Of a stretch of 64,000 bases of DNA, positions 1-9,340 are shown in pieces (position 1 is the first letter of the stretch; every line of letters begins with the position of its first letter). The stretch is from assembly GCA_020636195.1 (NCBI GenBank), contig JACJYH010000002.1, positions 434,001 through 498,000 on the forward strand. The letters are read 5' to 3'. This stretch comes from Lewinellaceae bacterium (GTDB lineage Bacteria > Bacteroidota > Bacteroidia > Chitinophagales > Saprospiraceae). Both the position numbers and the translations under genes were made by a program. The notes under the pieces were generated by a model. The model was not told the origin of the DNA. It made no database searches and saw only the letters and a list, made by a program, of their open reading frames with translations.

Positions 1-597
1 ATAGGAGAAGAGCTTCCTCCACACACTTATCCCGCAACCGGTGGACCGTTCACTCTCAAAGTTGTTGCACTAAGTGGCGGTGCTGCCACAACTACATACA
101 CCAAAGTGCTTTTTACTTTGCCTATAGATTTTGAACATCCTAATATTGATTATTTCTTTGGTACCTTCGGAGGTGGTCAGAAATTTGAAAAGGTCGATAA
201 CCCGGATAAATCAGGCTTAAATACCAGTACAAAAGTAGGTAAATTTACAAGAGGATATGAAGGATGGAGCGGTACATACAGCCCAATGAATATTCCAATA
301 AGTTTTGCTAATGGCAATAAAATCAAAGTTTTAGTGTACAATACCAAACCTGAAAATATTGGAGCAGCGCTCAATGTAGAACTTGAATGGTCAATCAATG
401 GACCTGCAAATGGTGTTGGTGTGCTTAAAGTTCCTGTTACAAAAGCCAATGAATGGGAAGAATTGGTATTTGATTTTAGTACCATTTCTGCCATTCCTGC
501 AGATGTAAAATATACCCAGCTTGTCTTGAGATTTAATAGCTCAAAAGATGGTGCCGGAGATGTCATTTATGTGGATAATTTTAGATTAACCAATTAA
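1..597 (+). CDS. Surface glycan-binding protein, PKD plus carbohydrate-binding domain (5' truncated)
   Basis: The reading frame is open from the first base of the window, so the start, signal peptide and N-terminal part lie to the left. The first ~40 visible residues look like the end of a PKD-type beta-sandwich. The remaining ~160 residues form a beta-rich, jelly-roll-like module ending in a D-x-I-Y-V-D-N-F-type strand typical of carbohydrate-binding domains. It sits 13 bp before another lipoprotein gene and just upstream of GH16 and GH30 glucanases. That is the place of SusE-like or PKD surface glycan-binding proteins in Bacteroidota beta-glucan loci. Inferred role: holding beta-glucan at the outer membrane next to a SusCD transporter expected further left. 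The internal GTG at 106 is not a believable start because the frame is open and conserved-looking before it. Confidence 0.75.
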   Translation: MGEELPPHTYPATGGPFTLKVVALSGGAATTTYTKVLFTLPIDFEHPNIDYFFGTFGGGQKFEKVDNPDKSGLNTSTKVGKFTRGYEGWSGTYSPMNIPISFANGNKIKVLVYNTKPENIGAALNVELEWSINGPANGVGVLKVPVTKANEWEELVFDFSTISAIPADVKYTQLVLRFNSSKDGAGDVIYVDNFRLTN

Positions 598-610
598 TAA
601 ATCAAATATT

Positions 611-1543
611 ATGCAAAATATAAAGATAAAATTATTAGGGTTTTTAATGATTGTGGGTGCTTTATCTTGTAATAAGACGGAAGAGTATTCACTGGGAGAT
701 CTTACAGCTCCGTCCAATATCAATATCGTAGCAGATATAGTTGGTAAATCCGACGTACTTCCAAACGGAGATGGTTCAGGAGATGTCAATTTTGCTGTTA
801 CAGCAGATAATGCTCTGTCATATCGACTAGATTATGACGCTTCTGATGCTTTTAATTTAGTTAATTTGCCGAGTGGAAAAGGATCAAAGAAATATACTAA
901 ATTAGGAACAAATACCTATACTGTTACAGCAGTCGTTTATGGTAGAGGTGGTTCTTCTTCAACAGTAACAAAGGACATCACTGTATTAAGTACTTTCAAC
1001 CCTGATCCTACTATCATCAATAACTTGACTGGAGGTGCATCTAAAACTTGGGTTGTAGATAAAAGTGTGGCTGGTCATTTTGGTGTTGGCCCTTGGAATG
1101 ATGGTTCTGTAGTACCTGAGTGGTGGAGCGCAAGCGTGAATGAAAAGGTCAATTGTTGCAATTGTTTTTACACAGCATTATTTAAATTCAATAAAACGGC
1201 AGCTGGTTACACATTAGATGTCTCAACACCTGATGGTGTATTTACAAAAACGGGTAGTTTGGCGGGTGGATTACCTGGAATTCCTTCTAGTGGCGATGAA
1301 GGATGTTATGCGTATAGTGGTGGAAGTAATGCATTCTCATTTGGACCATCAACTACTGGCATTCCTGCATCTACACCTTCCACAAAAACTGCTATTATAT
1401 TAGCAGGAAGTAATACCTTCATTGGTTATGGTTCACTTTTAAAGGAATATGAAATTTTAGAACTTACAGCATCTTATATGTATTTAAGAGTTCAAGGTAC
1501 TGAAACCGGCAATGCCTGGTACTTGAAACTCAAGGCAAAATAA
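611..1543 (+). CDS. SusE/SusF-like outer-membrane lipoprotein
   Basis: This 310-residue protein starts with a lipoprotein signal peptide: a basic n-region, a hydrophobic core and a lipobox ending GALSC, with Cys at about residue 20. Residues ~30-130 resemble a beta-sandwich module. Residues ~140-310 form a Gly/Ser/Trp-rich beta domain with a paired CC in VNCCNC. It follows the previous binding protein by 13 bp and is followed by a strong terminator, so the two probably end the SusCD-binding-protein transcript. The inferred function is surface glycan binding for the adjacent beta-glucan locus. I do not recognise a named family for the C-terminal domain, although similar proteins recur in laminarin loci. 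Confidence 0.65.
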   Translation: MQNIKIKLLGFLMIVGALSCNKTEEYSLGDLTAPSNINIVADIVGKSDVLPNGDGSGDVNFAVTADNALSYRLDYDASDAFNLVNLPSGKGSKKYTKLGTNTYTVTAVVYGRGGSSSTVTKDITVLSTFNPDPTIINNLTGGASKTWVVDKSVAGHFGVGPWNDGSVVPEWWSASVNEKVNCCNCFYTALFKFNKTAAGYTLDVSTPDGVFTKTGSLAGGLPGIPSSGDEGCYAYSGGSNAFSFGPSTTGIPASTPSTKTAIILAGSNTFIGYGSLLKEYEILELTASYMYLRVQGTETGNAWYLKLKAK

Positions 1544-1558
1544 TATTAATAAATTTGA

Positions 1559-1592
1559 AATAGAAGGAGCCCAAAGGCTTCTTCTATTTTTA
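1559..1592 (+). terminator. Rho-independent terminator
   Basis: A 13-bp stem (1559-1571 with 1576-1588, one G-U pair) closes a CAAA loop and is followed by five T residues. It lies just after the second binding-protein gene and separates it from the glucanase operon. Confidence 0.85.
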
Positions 1593-1670
1593 TAAAGTTT
1601 TTTGTTCATCATTTGGTTTATACGACCTTATTATCTATTATTGTATTCTTTTATAGAGTTTTACAATAAA

Positions 1671-2888
1671 ATGATTATGACGCAAAAGTATAACAGTTTG
1701 AAATTATTTTCATTGACCATATCTGTCGCATTATTTATTTTTCTTTCTTGCGGAGATAATGATAATGGAATGCCCGATGTGACCATTACATTGCCTGAGA
1801 TAAGCATAAGTGACATTACCATAGAGAGAACAGCAGGAGATGAATTTGGAAGTTTTTATGTCACACTGAATAAAACACATACCGAAGATGTATCTGTACT
1901 ATATGAGTTTGTAGATGGCACAGCCCAAATAGGGAAGGATTATTTGGCAGACAGCGGTACCATCATCATTCCCGCAAATAGTTTATCAAAAAGTATAGAG
2001 ATCAAAATCTTTGGAAACAAAGTAAGGGAAGAGAATCGACAATTTACCATTGTATTGAAAAATCCTTCGAAATGTACAATGAAAAAATCAACAGGAGTTT
2101 GTACTATTATCGCCGAAAATGGTACGGAATTATCTACTTCAAACATGGGATATCTTTCGGCAAGTACATATCCAGATAAACAACTCATTTGGAGTGATGA
2201 GTTTGATGGAAATACTTTGAATGAAAACTTTTGGAATTACGAAATTGGAAATGGTGTTGGTGGTTGGGGCAATAATGAATTAGAATATTATACAAATAAT
2301 ACTAAAAATATCTTCATTTCCAATGGAAATCTCATCATCGAAGCTAGGAAGGAACAAATATTAGGCTACCCATATTCTTCAGCCAGGATTACAACAAAAA
2401 ATAAGAAAGAATTTACCTTTGGTAGAATAGATATAAGAGCAAAGTTGCCGAAAGGCAAAGGTGTTTGGCCTGCTTTATGGATGCTTGGGGCAAATATCAA
2501 TTCTGTTGGTTGGCCTACTTGTGGAGAAATCGATATCATGGAATTGATAGGTTCATCTCCATCAGAAATACATGGTACTTTACATTGGAAAGGCATAGAT
2601 GGTCATAAGTCGAAAGGTCAAAATTATTTTTTACAGCTGGGAGATTTTTCACAAGAATTTCATGTTTTTTCCCTAGAATGGAAAGCAGATACGCTGACAT
2701 GGATGATTGATGGGAAATCCTATTTGACCATTTCAAAATCAGATTTTGGAGCAGCAGTCTATCCATTCAATGCTGATCAATTTGTCATTTTCAACGTCGC
2801 AGTGGGTGGAAATTGGCCTGGTTCGCCTGATGAGAATACAACTTTTCCACAAAGGATGTTTGTTGATTATATTCGAATTTTCCAATGA
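1671..2888 (+). CDS. GH16 beta-glucanase (laminarinase-like) lipoprotein with Calx-beta domain
   Basis: Endo-acting retaining beta-glucanase of glycoside hydrolase family 16, most likely cleaving beta-1,3-glucan such as laminarin. Counting from ATG 1671 it has 405 residues. A lipoprotein signal ends at Cys27 (IFLSC), a Calx-beta domain spans ~25-150, and the GH16 fold covers ~165-405. The catalytic signature is GEIDIMELIG with Glu286 (nucleophile), Asp288 and Glu291 (acid/base). The open frame extends to a TTG at 1602, but only the ATGs at 1671 or 1677 give a proper signal peptide. Its last 4 bp overlap the next gene (ATGA), indicating translational coupling. The Calx-beta module probably spaces the enzyme from the outer membrane or binds calcium; that part is inference. 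Confidence 0.9.
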   Translation: MIMTQKYNSLKLFSLTISVALFIFLSCGDNDNGMPDVTITLPEISISDITIERTAGDEFGSFYVTLNKTHTEDVSVLYEFVDGTAQIGKDYLADSGTIIIPANSLSKSIEIKIFGNKVREENRQFTIVLKNPSKCTMKKSTGVCTIIAENGTELSTSNMGYLSASTYPDKQLIWSDEFDGNTLNENFWNYEIGNGVGGWGNNELEYYTNNTKNIFISNGNLIIEARKEQILGYPYSSARITTKNKKEFTFGRIDIRAKLPKGKGVWPALWMLGANINSVGWPTCGEIDIMELIGSSPSEIHGTLHWKGIDGHKSKGQNYFLQLGDFSQEFHVFSLEWKADTLTWMIDGKSYLTISKSDFGAAVYPFNADQFVIFNVAVGGNWPGSPDENTTFPQRMFVDYIRIFQ

Positions 2889-4363
2889 AAAGTCGAGAAA
2901 GTCGAAAATATATCTTGTTGAGCATTTACTTGTTTTCAGCATTGGTAGGTATATTTTTGATTTTAATAATGGCCAATGGATGTTATAAAAACAACAATAA
3001 TGACATAAATCCTCCACCTCAATCAAATAACTTAACGGATAGTGTCATCACGTGGGTCACTTCTGCCGATCAAACAAAGCTTCTGTCAAATGCATCTGTC
3101 AATGTACTATTTTCTGAAGAGCCAAATGCATATCCTGTCATAGAAATAGATCCTCTTCAGCAATATCAATCTGTGGATGGATTTGGATATACTTTGACAG
3201 GTGGCAGCGCCTACTTGTTGTCTAAGATGGACGAAGAAGAAAGATCAAATCTCCTACATCATCTATTTGATTGTTCCGATGATAATGCATGCATTTCTTA
3301 CTTGAGGATCAGTATTGGTGCATCAGATTTGGATGAAAAAGTCTTCAGCTATGATGACATGCCTGAAGGTGAAACTGACATGACCTTATCCCATTTTAAC
3401 CTTGGGTATGATACATTGTACTTAATTCCGGTACTTAAAGAAATTCTTCAACTCAATCCAAATATTAAATTGCTGGGTTCGCCTTGGAGCGCACCTACGT
3501 GGATGAAAACTAATCATAATTCTGTGGGTGGACATTTGGATTCACTTTATTATAATGTGTATGCGGACTATTTTGTCAAATATATAATTGCCATGCAACA
3601 ACATGGGATAAATCTAGATGCAATAACGGTTCAAAACGAACCATTGCACGGTGGCAATAATCCTAGCATGGTGATGTACGCCGATCAACAATCCAAATTT
3701 GTAAAAAATCACTTAGGCCCAAAATTTCAAAATGCCCATTTAGCGACGAAAATCATCATTTGGGATCATAATTGTGACAATCCGGGTTATCCTATCTCCA
3801 TATTATCAGATACAGAATCTTACCCATACATTGATGGAAGCGCTTTTCATCTTTACGGTGGAGACATCAGCGCGCTAAGTGCCGTAAAGAACCAATTTCC
3901 TGATAAAAGCCTATACTTCACAGAACAATGGACTAGCGGACACGGCAATTTTGGAGAAGATTTACAATGGCACATTAAAAATGTCATCATTGGGAGCATG
4001 AGAAATTGGAGTAAAGTGGCTTTAGAATGGAATTTAGCAAATGGGTCTGATTTCAAACCCCATACACCAGGAGGTTGTAACCTTTGTCTAGGAGCTATTA
4101 CTATTTCAGGTAATTTATTTACTAAAAATGTAGGTTATTATAACGTAACACATGCCAGCAGATTTATTCCACCAGGATCTATCAGAATTGGCAGCTCCGA
4201 CATAGCTAACATTTCCCAAGTGGCTTTTTTGACACCGCAAGATAAAAAAGTTGTATTAGCGGTGAATGAGACAGAAAACCCACAAATCTTTAATTTAAAA
4301 TATCAAGGTAAGTATGCCTTGGTTTCAATGAGCCCACATACTGTGGCGACATATATTTTTTAG
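2885..4363 (+). CDS. GH30 glycoside hydrolase (probable beta-1,6-glucanase), membrane-anchored
   Basis: A 492-residue GH30 enzyme. The acid/base is Glu252 in TVQNEP and the nucleophile is Glu347 in YFTEQW, both hallmarks of clan GH-A family 30. The N-terminus has a long hydrophobic segment ending in ANGC, a non-canonical but plausible lipobox with Cys near residue 33. In Bacteroidota beta-glucan loci GH30 proteins are typically endo- or exo-beta-1,6-glucanases that remove the branches of laminarin or pustulan-type glucans. That specificity is inferred from the GH16 neighbours. It overlaps the upstream GH16 gene by 4 bp and is followed after 31 bp by a second GH30. Confidence 0.88.
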   Translation: MKSRESRKYILLSIYLFSALVGIFLILIMANGCYKNNNNDINPPPQSNNLTDSVITWVTSADQTKLLSNASVNVLFSEEPNAYPVIEIDPLQQYQSVDGFGYTLTGGSAYLLSKMDEEERSNLLHHLFDCSDDNACISYLRISIGASDLDEKVFSYDDMPEGETDMTLSHFNLGYDTLYLIPVLKEILQLNPNIKLLGSPWSAPTWMKTNHNSVGGHLDSLYYNVYADYFVKYIIAMQQHGINLDAITVQNEPLHGGNNPSMVMYADQQSKFVKNHLGPKFQNAHLATKIIIWDHNCDNPGYPISILSDTESYPYIDGSAFHLYGGDISALSAVKNQFPDKSLYFTEQWTSGHGNFGEDLQWHIKNVIIGSMRNWSKVALEWNLANGSDFKPHTPGGCNLCLGAITISGNLFTKNVGYYNVTHASRFIPPGSIRIGSSDIANISQVAFLTPQDKKVVLAVNETENPQIFNLKYQGKYALVSMSPHTVATYIF

Positions 4364-4394
4364 CGATTCAAAATGTATTAAAATTTAAATAATT

Positions 4395-5816
4395 ATGCGT
4401 TTCACCCTAGTTCAGCTTATAATAATTTCAATTATTGGGTCAGTGTATGGGCAAAAAATGGATTTGCCAAAATGTTATGAAACAGCGGCAAATACAGATA
4501 AAAGGCTGACAATGTCAGTTTTGAAAGGTTCTGAGAATGCCATGCAACCATTTGAAAATGAAGTTTTTATAATGGCAGACACCTTGCATCGTTTTCAAAA
4601 GTTTGTAGGTATTGGAGGTGCTTTGACGGATGCAGCTGCTGAGACATTTTACAAGCTTTCTCCCGATAAAAGACAAGAGTTTCTAAAACTTTACTTTGAT
4701 CCAAAAGAAGGTATTGGATATTCCTTTGCCCGTACAAATATGAACAGTTGTGATTTTTCTTCAGATATGTACACCTATGTCACAGAAGGTGACCGATCTC
4801 TTTCTTCTTTTAATATATCTCATGACTTGAAATACAAAGTACCATTCATCAAAGAATGTATGAACACGTCCGGTGGGCATCTAAGACTGTTTGTATCCCC
4901 ATGGAGTCCGCCTGCTTATATGAAAGATAACAATGACATGTTGCATGGTGGAAAATTGCTTCCTGAATTCAAAAAAATATGGGCAGACTATTATGTCAAG
5001 TTTATCAAGGCATATGAAAAGGAAGGCATTCCGGTATGGGGATTGACGGTACAAAATGAACCGATGGCAAAGCAAACATGGGAATCTTGCATTTACTCAG
5101 CTGAAGATGAGATGACATTCATCCGAGATTATTTAGGTCCCGCATTGAAAAAAAATAAAATGGAATCGAAAAAATTGATTGCATGGGATCATAATCGAGA
5201 CCTTCTGTTTCACAGAGCAAACACCTTGCTATCTGATAAAAAGGCTAGAAAGTTCATTTGGGGAATTGGATTTCATTGGTACGAAAGTTGGACTGGTGGA
5301 AAACAATTTGAAAATACAAAGAGGGTAGAAGAAGCTTTCCCAAATAAGAAATTGCTGTTGACTGAGGCATGTAATTATCCTTTTGATTGGGCAACTTTTG
5401 ACCAGTGGAAATGGGGAGAAAATTACGGTGAAAATATGATTAACGACTTCAATAATGGTGCTGTTGCTTGGACAGACTGGAACATATTATTGGATGAAAC
5501 AGGTGGACCAAACCACGTTCAGAATTTTTGTTTCGCTCCAATCCATGCAAAAACAATGGATAACACAATACATCTTATGAATTCTTACTATTATATCGGT
5601 CATTTTTCAAAATTCATTAAGCGAGGAGCTAGGAGAATCTCCACTTCTTCGAATCGTGCCCAACTATTAAATACGGGATTTATCAATAAAGATGGAAGCG
5701 TAGTATTGGTCATCATGAATAAGTCTGAAGAGACATTTGAATCAAAAGTTATTTTGGGTAGTAAAGCATATCCTGTACATATTCAGCCACATTCTATCAT
5801 TTCTATCGTTTTTTAA
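4395..5816 (+). CDS. GH30 glycoside hydrolase (probable beta-1,6-glucanase), secreted
   Basis: A 473-residue second GH30 enzyme with a cleavable signal peptide ending near VYG-Q (residue ~20). The catalytic acid/base is Glu222 in TVQNEP and the nucleophile is Glu324 in LLTEAC. Its PYMKDN and WESC-type segments resemble the beta-1,6-glucanase subfamily (GH30_3) more than the preceding copy does, but a subfamily call needs a tree. The two GH30 proteins are clearly different in sequence, so this is not a recent tandem duplication. They may divide the work between surface and periplasm: the first looks lipidated, this one soluble. The next gene starts 8 bp downstream. Confidence 0.88.
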   Translation: MRFTLVQLIIISIIGSVYGQKMDLPKCYETAANTDKRLTMSVLKGSENAMQPFENEVFIMADTLHRFQKFVGIGGALTDAAAETFYKLSPDKRQEFLKLYFDPKEGIGYSFARTNMNSCDFSSDMYTYVTEGDRSLSSFNISHDLKYKVPFIKECMNTSGGHLRLFVSPWSPPAYMKDNNDMLHGGKLLPEFKKIWADYYVKFIKAYEKEGIPVWGLTVQNEPMAKQTWESCIYSAEDEMTFIRDYLGPALKKNKMESKKLIAWDHNRDLLFHRANTLLSDKKARKFIWGIGFHWYESWTGGKQFENTKRVEEAFPNKKLLLTEACNYPFDWATFDQWKWGENYGENMINDFNNGAVAWTDWNILLDETGGPNHVQNFCFAPIHAKTMDNTIHLMNSYYYIGHFSKFIKRGARRISTSSNRAQLLNTGFINKDGSVVLVIMNKSEETFESKVILGSKAYPVHIQPHSIISIVF

Positions 5817-5824
5817 CAAAGACT

Positions 5825-7345
5825 ATGACACGCATTACTTTTATCGCAATTTTCTTTCATCTTGCTTTTTTAATGCAAGCACAGCTTAATAGTAATGATC
5901 CGGTTGTAGCTCATCGAGGTGCCTGGAAGAAGGATAATTTGCCACAAAATTCCATTGCTTCTCTGAGAAATGCCATCAAAATGGGTTGTATGGGATCTGA
6001 ATTTGATGTAAGGATGACCTCTGATGATGTACTTATTGTGCATCATGACCCTGACATTTCCGGATTAAAAATTGATAATGAAAAGTATGCACAACTCTCC
6101 AAATTTCCATTATCAAATGGAGAAATATTACCCACATTGGAAGATTTTTTACGAGAAGGTTTGGTGGATAATCATACTACAAAGTTGATATTGGAAATAA
6201 AGTCATCTGATCTTGGAAAAAAGAGAAACATCAAAGTAGCTCATGCTGTAGCAAATGCAATCATAGAACATCATGCAGAAAAGCAAGTCGTAATTATCAG
6301 CTTTGATATAGAAATCCTGAAAATAATTTCGGATAAATATCCGGTTTTATCTACTCAATATCTCAATGGTGACCTTTCGCCAAAGGAATTAAAGGCTCTT
6401 GGAATCAAAGGTGTTGACTACCATTATGATGTCTTTAAATCCCATCCGGAATATATAACACAAGCAAAAGAATTGGGCTTGTTCCTCAATGTTTGGACTG
6501 TAAACAATCCTAATGATATGGAGTTTTTCTTGGAGAAAGGCTTTGATTTTATCACTACAAATGAGCCAGAACTGTTGTATGGATTTGTCAGAAAAAATAT
6601 TCCCATTAAAGACTGGCAATTGGTGTGGAGAGATGAATTTACTAATGATGGGTTGCCTGATACGACGAAATGGAGCTACGATGTAGGTGGCCACGGATGG
6701 GGAAATAATGAGAAGCAATATTATCTGTCTAATTCCTTGAAAAACAGTTATCAAAAAAATGGAATCTTACACATAGTTGCACTGAATGAGCCATATGAAA
6801 ATTCTGAGTACACTTCGGCAAAGCTCACTACTTACGGAAAATTCTTGTTTCAATACGGTAAAATAGAAGTTTCTGCGATGCTGCCTGCAGGTAAAGGTAC
6901 TTGGCCTGCCATTTGGATGCTTCCACAGAGTATACGAACTAAAGAAGAAGATTGGCCACTTTGTGGAGAAATAGATATCATGGAGCACGTTGGAAAAAAC
7001 CCAAATGTGGTACACACTTCATTACATTCAAAATTGTATAATCATATCATCAACACCCAAGTCACGCATTTTGATACCTTGGAAGCTGTGAGTAGACAGT
7101 TTCATACCTACGGAATCGAATGGGATGATAAAGGCATCAAATTTATCTATGATGGAGCATTGTACTTTGAAGCGCTTAAAGGAGAAAATGGCAAAATCAC
7201 CACAAACGAAGGATGGCCATTTGACAAACCATATTATCTTATTTTAAATCTTGCTATTGGTGGTAATTGGGGAGGACCAATAGATCCCGACATATTGCCT
7301 GCTGAAATGCAAGTGGATTATGTCCGTATGTATAAGAAAATTTAA
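5825..7345 (+). CDS. Glycerophosphodiester phosphodiesterase-GH16 beta-glucanase fusion
   Basis: A 506-residue secreted two-enzyme protein. After a signal peptide (residues 1-19), a GDPD domain covers ~25-255. It has the catalytic HRGA motif (His30), the metal-binding SEFDVR and the second His in VHHDP. A GH16 domain covers ~265-506 with the catalytic signature GEIDIMEHVG (Glu382, Asp384, Glu387). Both halves keep their catalytic residues. It is the last gene of the glucanase operon, 8 bp after the second GH30. GDPD enzymes hydrolyse glycerophosphodiesters, so the fusion suggests a beta-glucan carrying phosphoglycerol or a related phosphodiester substituent. That substrate idea is inference; the domain assignment is firm. 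Confidence 0.88.
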   Translation: MTRITFIAIFFHLAFLMQAQLNSNDPVVAHRGAWKKDNLPQNSIASLRNAIKMGCMGSEFDVRMTSDDVLIVHHDPDISGLKIDNEKYAQLSKFPLSNGEILPTLEDFLREGLVDNHTTKLILEIKSSDLGKKRNIKVAHAVANAIIEHHAEKQVVIISFDIEILKIISDKYPVLSTQYLNGDLSPKELKALGIKGVDYHYDVFKSHPEYITQAKELGLFLNVWTVNNPNDMEFFLEKGFDFITTNEPELLYGFVRKNIPIKDWQLVWRDEFTNDGLPDTTKWSYDVGGHGWGNNEKQYYLSNSLKNSYQKNGILHIVALNEPYENSEYTSAKLTTYGKFLFQYGKIEVSAMLPAGKGTWPAIWMLPQSIRTKEEDWPLCGEIDIMEHVGKNPNVVHTSLHSKLYNHIINTQVTHFDTLEAVSRQFHTYGIEWDDKGIKFIYDGALYFEALKGENGKITTNEGWPFDKPYYLILNLAIGGNWGGPIDPDILPAEMQVDYVRMYKKI

Positions 7346-7368
7346 GCAATTAGAGTGCTTAGAGTGCT

Positions 7369-8541
7369 CTATATTTCGATCAATGTGCCTTTAGATATGA
7401 TGTCTTTTAATGCATCAAACAAAGTATCGAGGTCTTTTTGCTCATTGAAACCATTGATAGAATAGCGAATATATACTTTATCGTCATGGCGCATGACAGG
7501 GATTTCTATTCGATATTTCTCTATCAGGGTTTTGTAAAGTAACTCAGGTTGTTGGGTTTTTATTTCAACAGATAACATTTGTCCAACAAATTCATCTGTC
7601 AAAGGCGCAAGGCAGGAGCTATTTAAAATCGATGCAAAATTCTGAGCATTATTTCTTACCATCTCTCTTGAAAGCAATCCAGCTTGATCCCAGCTGTAAT
7701 TCTTCATGAAATCTAAAGCTGCAGGGATACATAAAAATGCTGTAAAGTCTCTTGTTCCATTCATTGTATGCCAATCTAAGAATACTGATTCTGAAGGAAA
7801 CATCGCTTTATAACCCCAACTTACAATCAGAGGGAAAATTTGGCTTTGTCGGGATTTTTCTACATACATAAATGATGAACCTTTGGGTGCCATCATCCAT
7901 TTGTGGCAAGCTCCGGTATAATACGTCGCTCCAAGTTTGGTAATGTCTAATGGTATATGACCCGGAACATGCGCTCCATCTACGAAAACATCGATTTGGA
8001 GAGATTTTGCTTTCTCAATCACCTTTTCTACCGGTAAAATTAAGGCTGTCGTACTAGTAATGTGACTGATAAAAATAAGTTTTGTTTTAGCATTAACTCC
8101 GGCAAACAACTCAGCTACGAAAGATTCTGCATCGACCAGTGGCAATGAGATGGTTTGTCTGCGATAAGTGGCGCCGATATTTTGACATACAAATTGCCAA
8201 GTCTTATCACATGCCCCATACTCAAGATTGGTGGTCAATATTTCATCACCAGCTTGAAGTTTTAAGCTTTTTGCAATGGTATTCACAGCATAAGACGGGT
8301 TAGTTACCATGACGATGTCCATTGGGTCACAATGGATATAATCTGCCAAAGCTTTTTTTGAAGTCTTCAGATATTGTTGCCCATGGTTCGTGATGAACTG
8401 CACAGGATTGCATTCTTGCTCCATCTGAAATGCATGATATACTTCCATTACGGGTTTTGGAATAGCACCAAATGATCCAAAATTGAGGAAAGTGATATTA
8501 TCATCTAAGTAAAAATGGTGTTTATATGGATTTACCGACAT
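7369..8541 (-). CDS. Aminotransferase class V-fold PLP enzyme, isopenicillin N epimerase-like
   Basis: A 390-residue cytosolic fold-type I PLP enzyme. Asp188 in VDGAH should contact the pyridine nitrogen and Lys214 in ACHKW should form the Schiff base. Overall architecture and the N-terminal LNFGSFGAIP segment match the CefD-like/cysteine desulfurase-like branch of class V aminotransferases. These act on varied amino acids (epimerase, kynureninase-like or desulfurase activities), so the exact substrate cannot be read from sequence. It converges with the glucanase operon with only 23 bp between stops and shows no clear functional link to it. Confidence 0.82.
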   Translation of the reverse strand: MSVNPYKHHFYLDDNITFLNFGSFGAIPKPVMEVYHAFQMEQECNPVQFITNHGQQYLKTSKKALADYIHCDPMDIVMVTNPSYAVNTIAKSLKLQAGDEILTTNLEYGACDKTWQFVCQNIGATYRRQTISLPLVDAESFVAELFAGVNAKTKLIFISHITSTTALILPVEKVIEKAKSLQIDVFVDGAHVPGHIPLDITKLGATYYTGACHKWMMAPKGSSFMYVEKSRQSQIFPLIVSWGYKAMFPSESVFLDWHTMNGTRDFTAFLCIPAALDFMKNYSWDQAGLLSREMVRNNAQNFASILNSSCLAPLTDEFVGQMLSVEIKTQQPELLYKTLIEKYRIEIPVMRHDDKVYIRYSINGFNEQKDLDTLFDALKDIISKGTLIEI

Positions 8542-8737
8542 AGGCTAATGATCTGTGTTAGTGATGTCAATTTAAATTAGGACAAGATAATGAGATTATT
8601 CAAATTAGATGTTGATTTTCTTACATTTACCTAAGTATAAACTACAAAAATTGAAATTAATAAATTCACACATGACTTTTAAATGAATAGGTCTTTTTAT
8701 GAAGAAATTATTTATGTAAAAAATATTATATAAATAA

Positions 8738-8768
8738 TTTGTATATTTGAAAACTAGAAATATATTTG
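8738..8768 (+). promoter_or_regulatory. Bacteroidota-type promoter (-33 TTTG, -7 TATATTTG)
   Basis: TTTG at 8738-8741 and TATATTTG at 8761-8768 are separated by 19 nt, matching the phylum's primary-sigma consensus. It lies about 40 bp before the barrel-protein gene at 8809. Confidence 0.65.
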
Positions 8769-8808
8769 CACTGTATTTATTAATTATTAACAAAAAAATA
8801 TTAAATTT

Positions 8809-9320
8809 ATGTTGAAGAAATCGTTTTTTACATTAGTAATTTTATTTGCATTTGGAATGAGTATGCAAGCGCAGCAAGCAATTAAAATTGGTCCTTTTGG
8901 ATTTTTATTAGGAAATTACAACTTGAGGTATGAAAAAGCTTTAAATGAAAAAGGTTCGTTTCAAGTTGGCGCAAATTTTTATGACTACAAACTTTTTGAT
9001 GTTAAATCAACCGTTTTGGTTTAGATTTAGCTTACAGATATTATTTTAGAGAGGCAATCAGAGGTGCATATGTTTCACCTGCTGTGGGTTATGACTTCAA
9101 TTCAACTAATGTAAGCATAATAGATGAGACAAAAGCAAAGTATTCTATTTTAGGTATCGGTGCAACAATTGGTTATCAATGGGTTGCAGGAGGCGGCTTT
9201 GTAACCGATCTTGGTCTTGGTTATGGATATAATATTGAAGTGGGAAAAGATGATTCTCTTTTAAATGATTATAGTGGTGGAGCTCTTAGATTTACTTTCG
9301 CAATAGGTTACTCATTCTAA
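8809..9320 (+). pseudogene. Small outer-membrane beta-barrel protein, frameshifted
   Basis: The 5' piece (8809-9024) encodes a signal peptide ending MQAQ and the first barrel strands, then stops. The 3' piece is open in another frame and ends in a classical barrel C-terminus (FAIGYSF with terminal Phe at 9320). If one base is restored near 9013, the sequence reads continuously through GFGLDLAYRYYF into the second part, giving about 170 residues that resemble DUF3575-type small barrels. It has its own good promoter and terminator, so the unit was recently intact. It may be a real pseudogene, a phase-variable state or a single-base sequencing or assembly error. Confidence 0.75.
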
Positions 9321-9340
9321 AATTAAGTGAGGTAAATTAT

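Noticed and set aside
1602..1670. Upstream start of the GH16 lipoprotein
   Set aside because: TTG start with no fitting ribosome site; the extension would ruin the lipoprotein signal that begins at 1671.
8605..8793. 62-residue minus-strand ORF
   Set aside because: Low-complexity AT-rich translation in an intergenic region, overlapping the promoter of the barrel gene.
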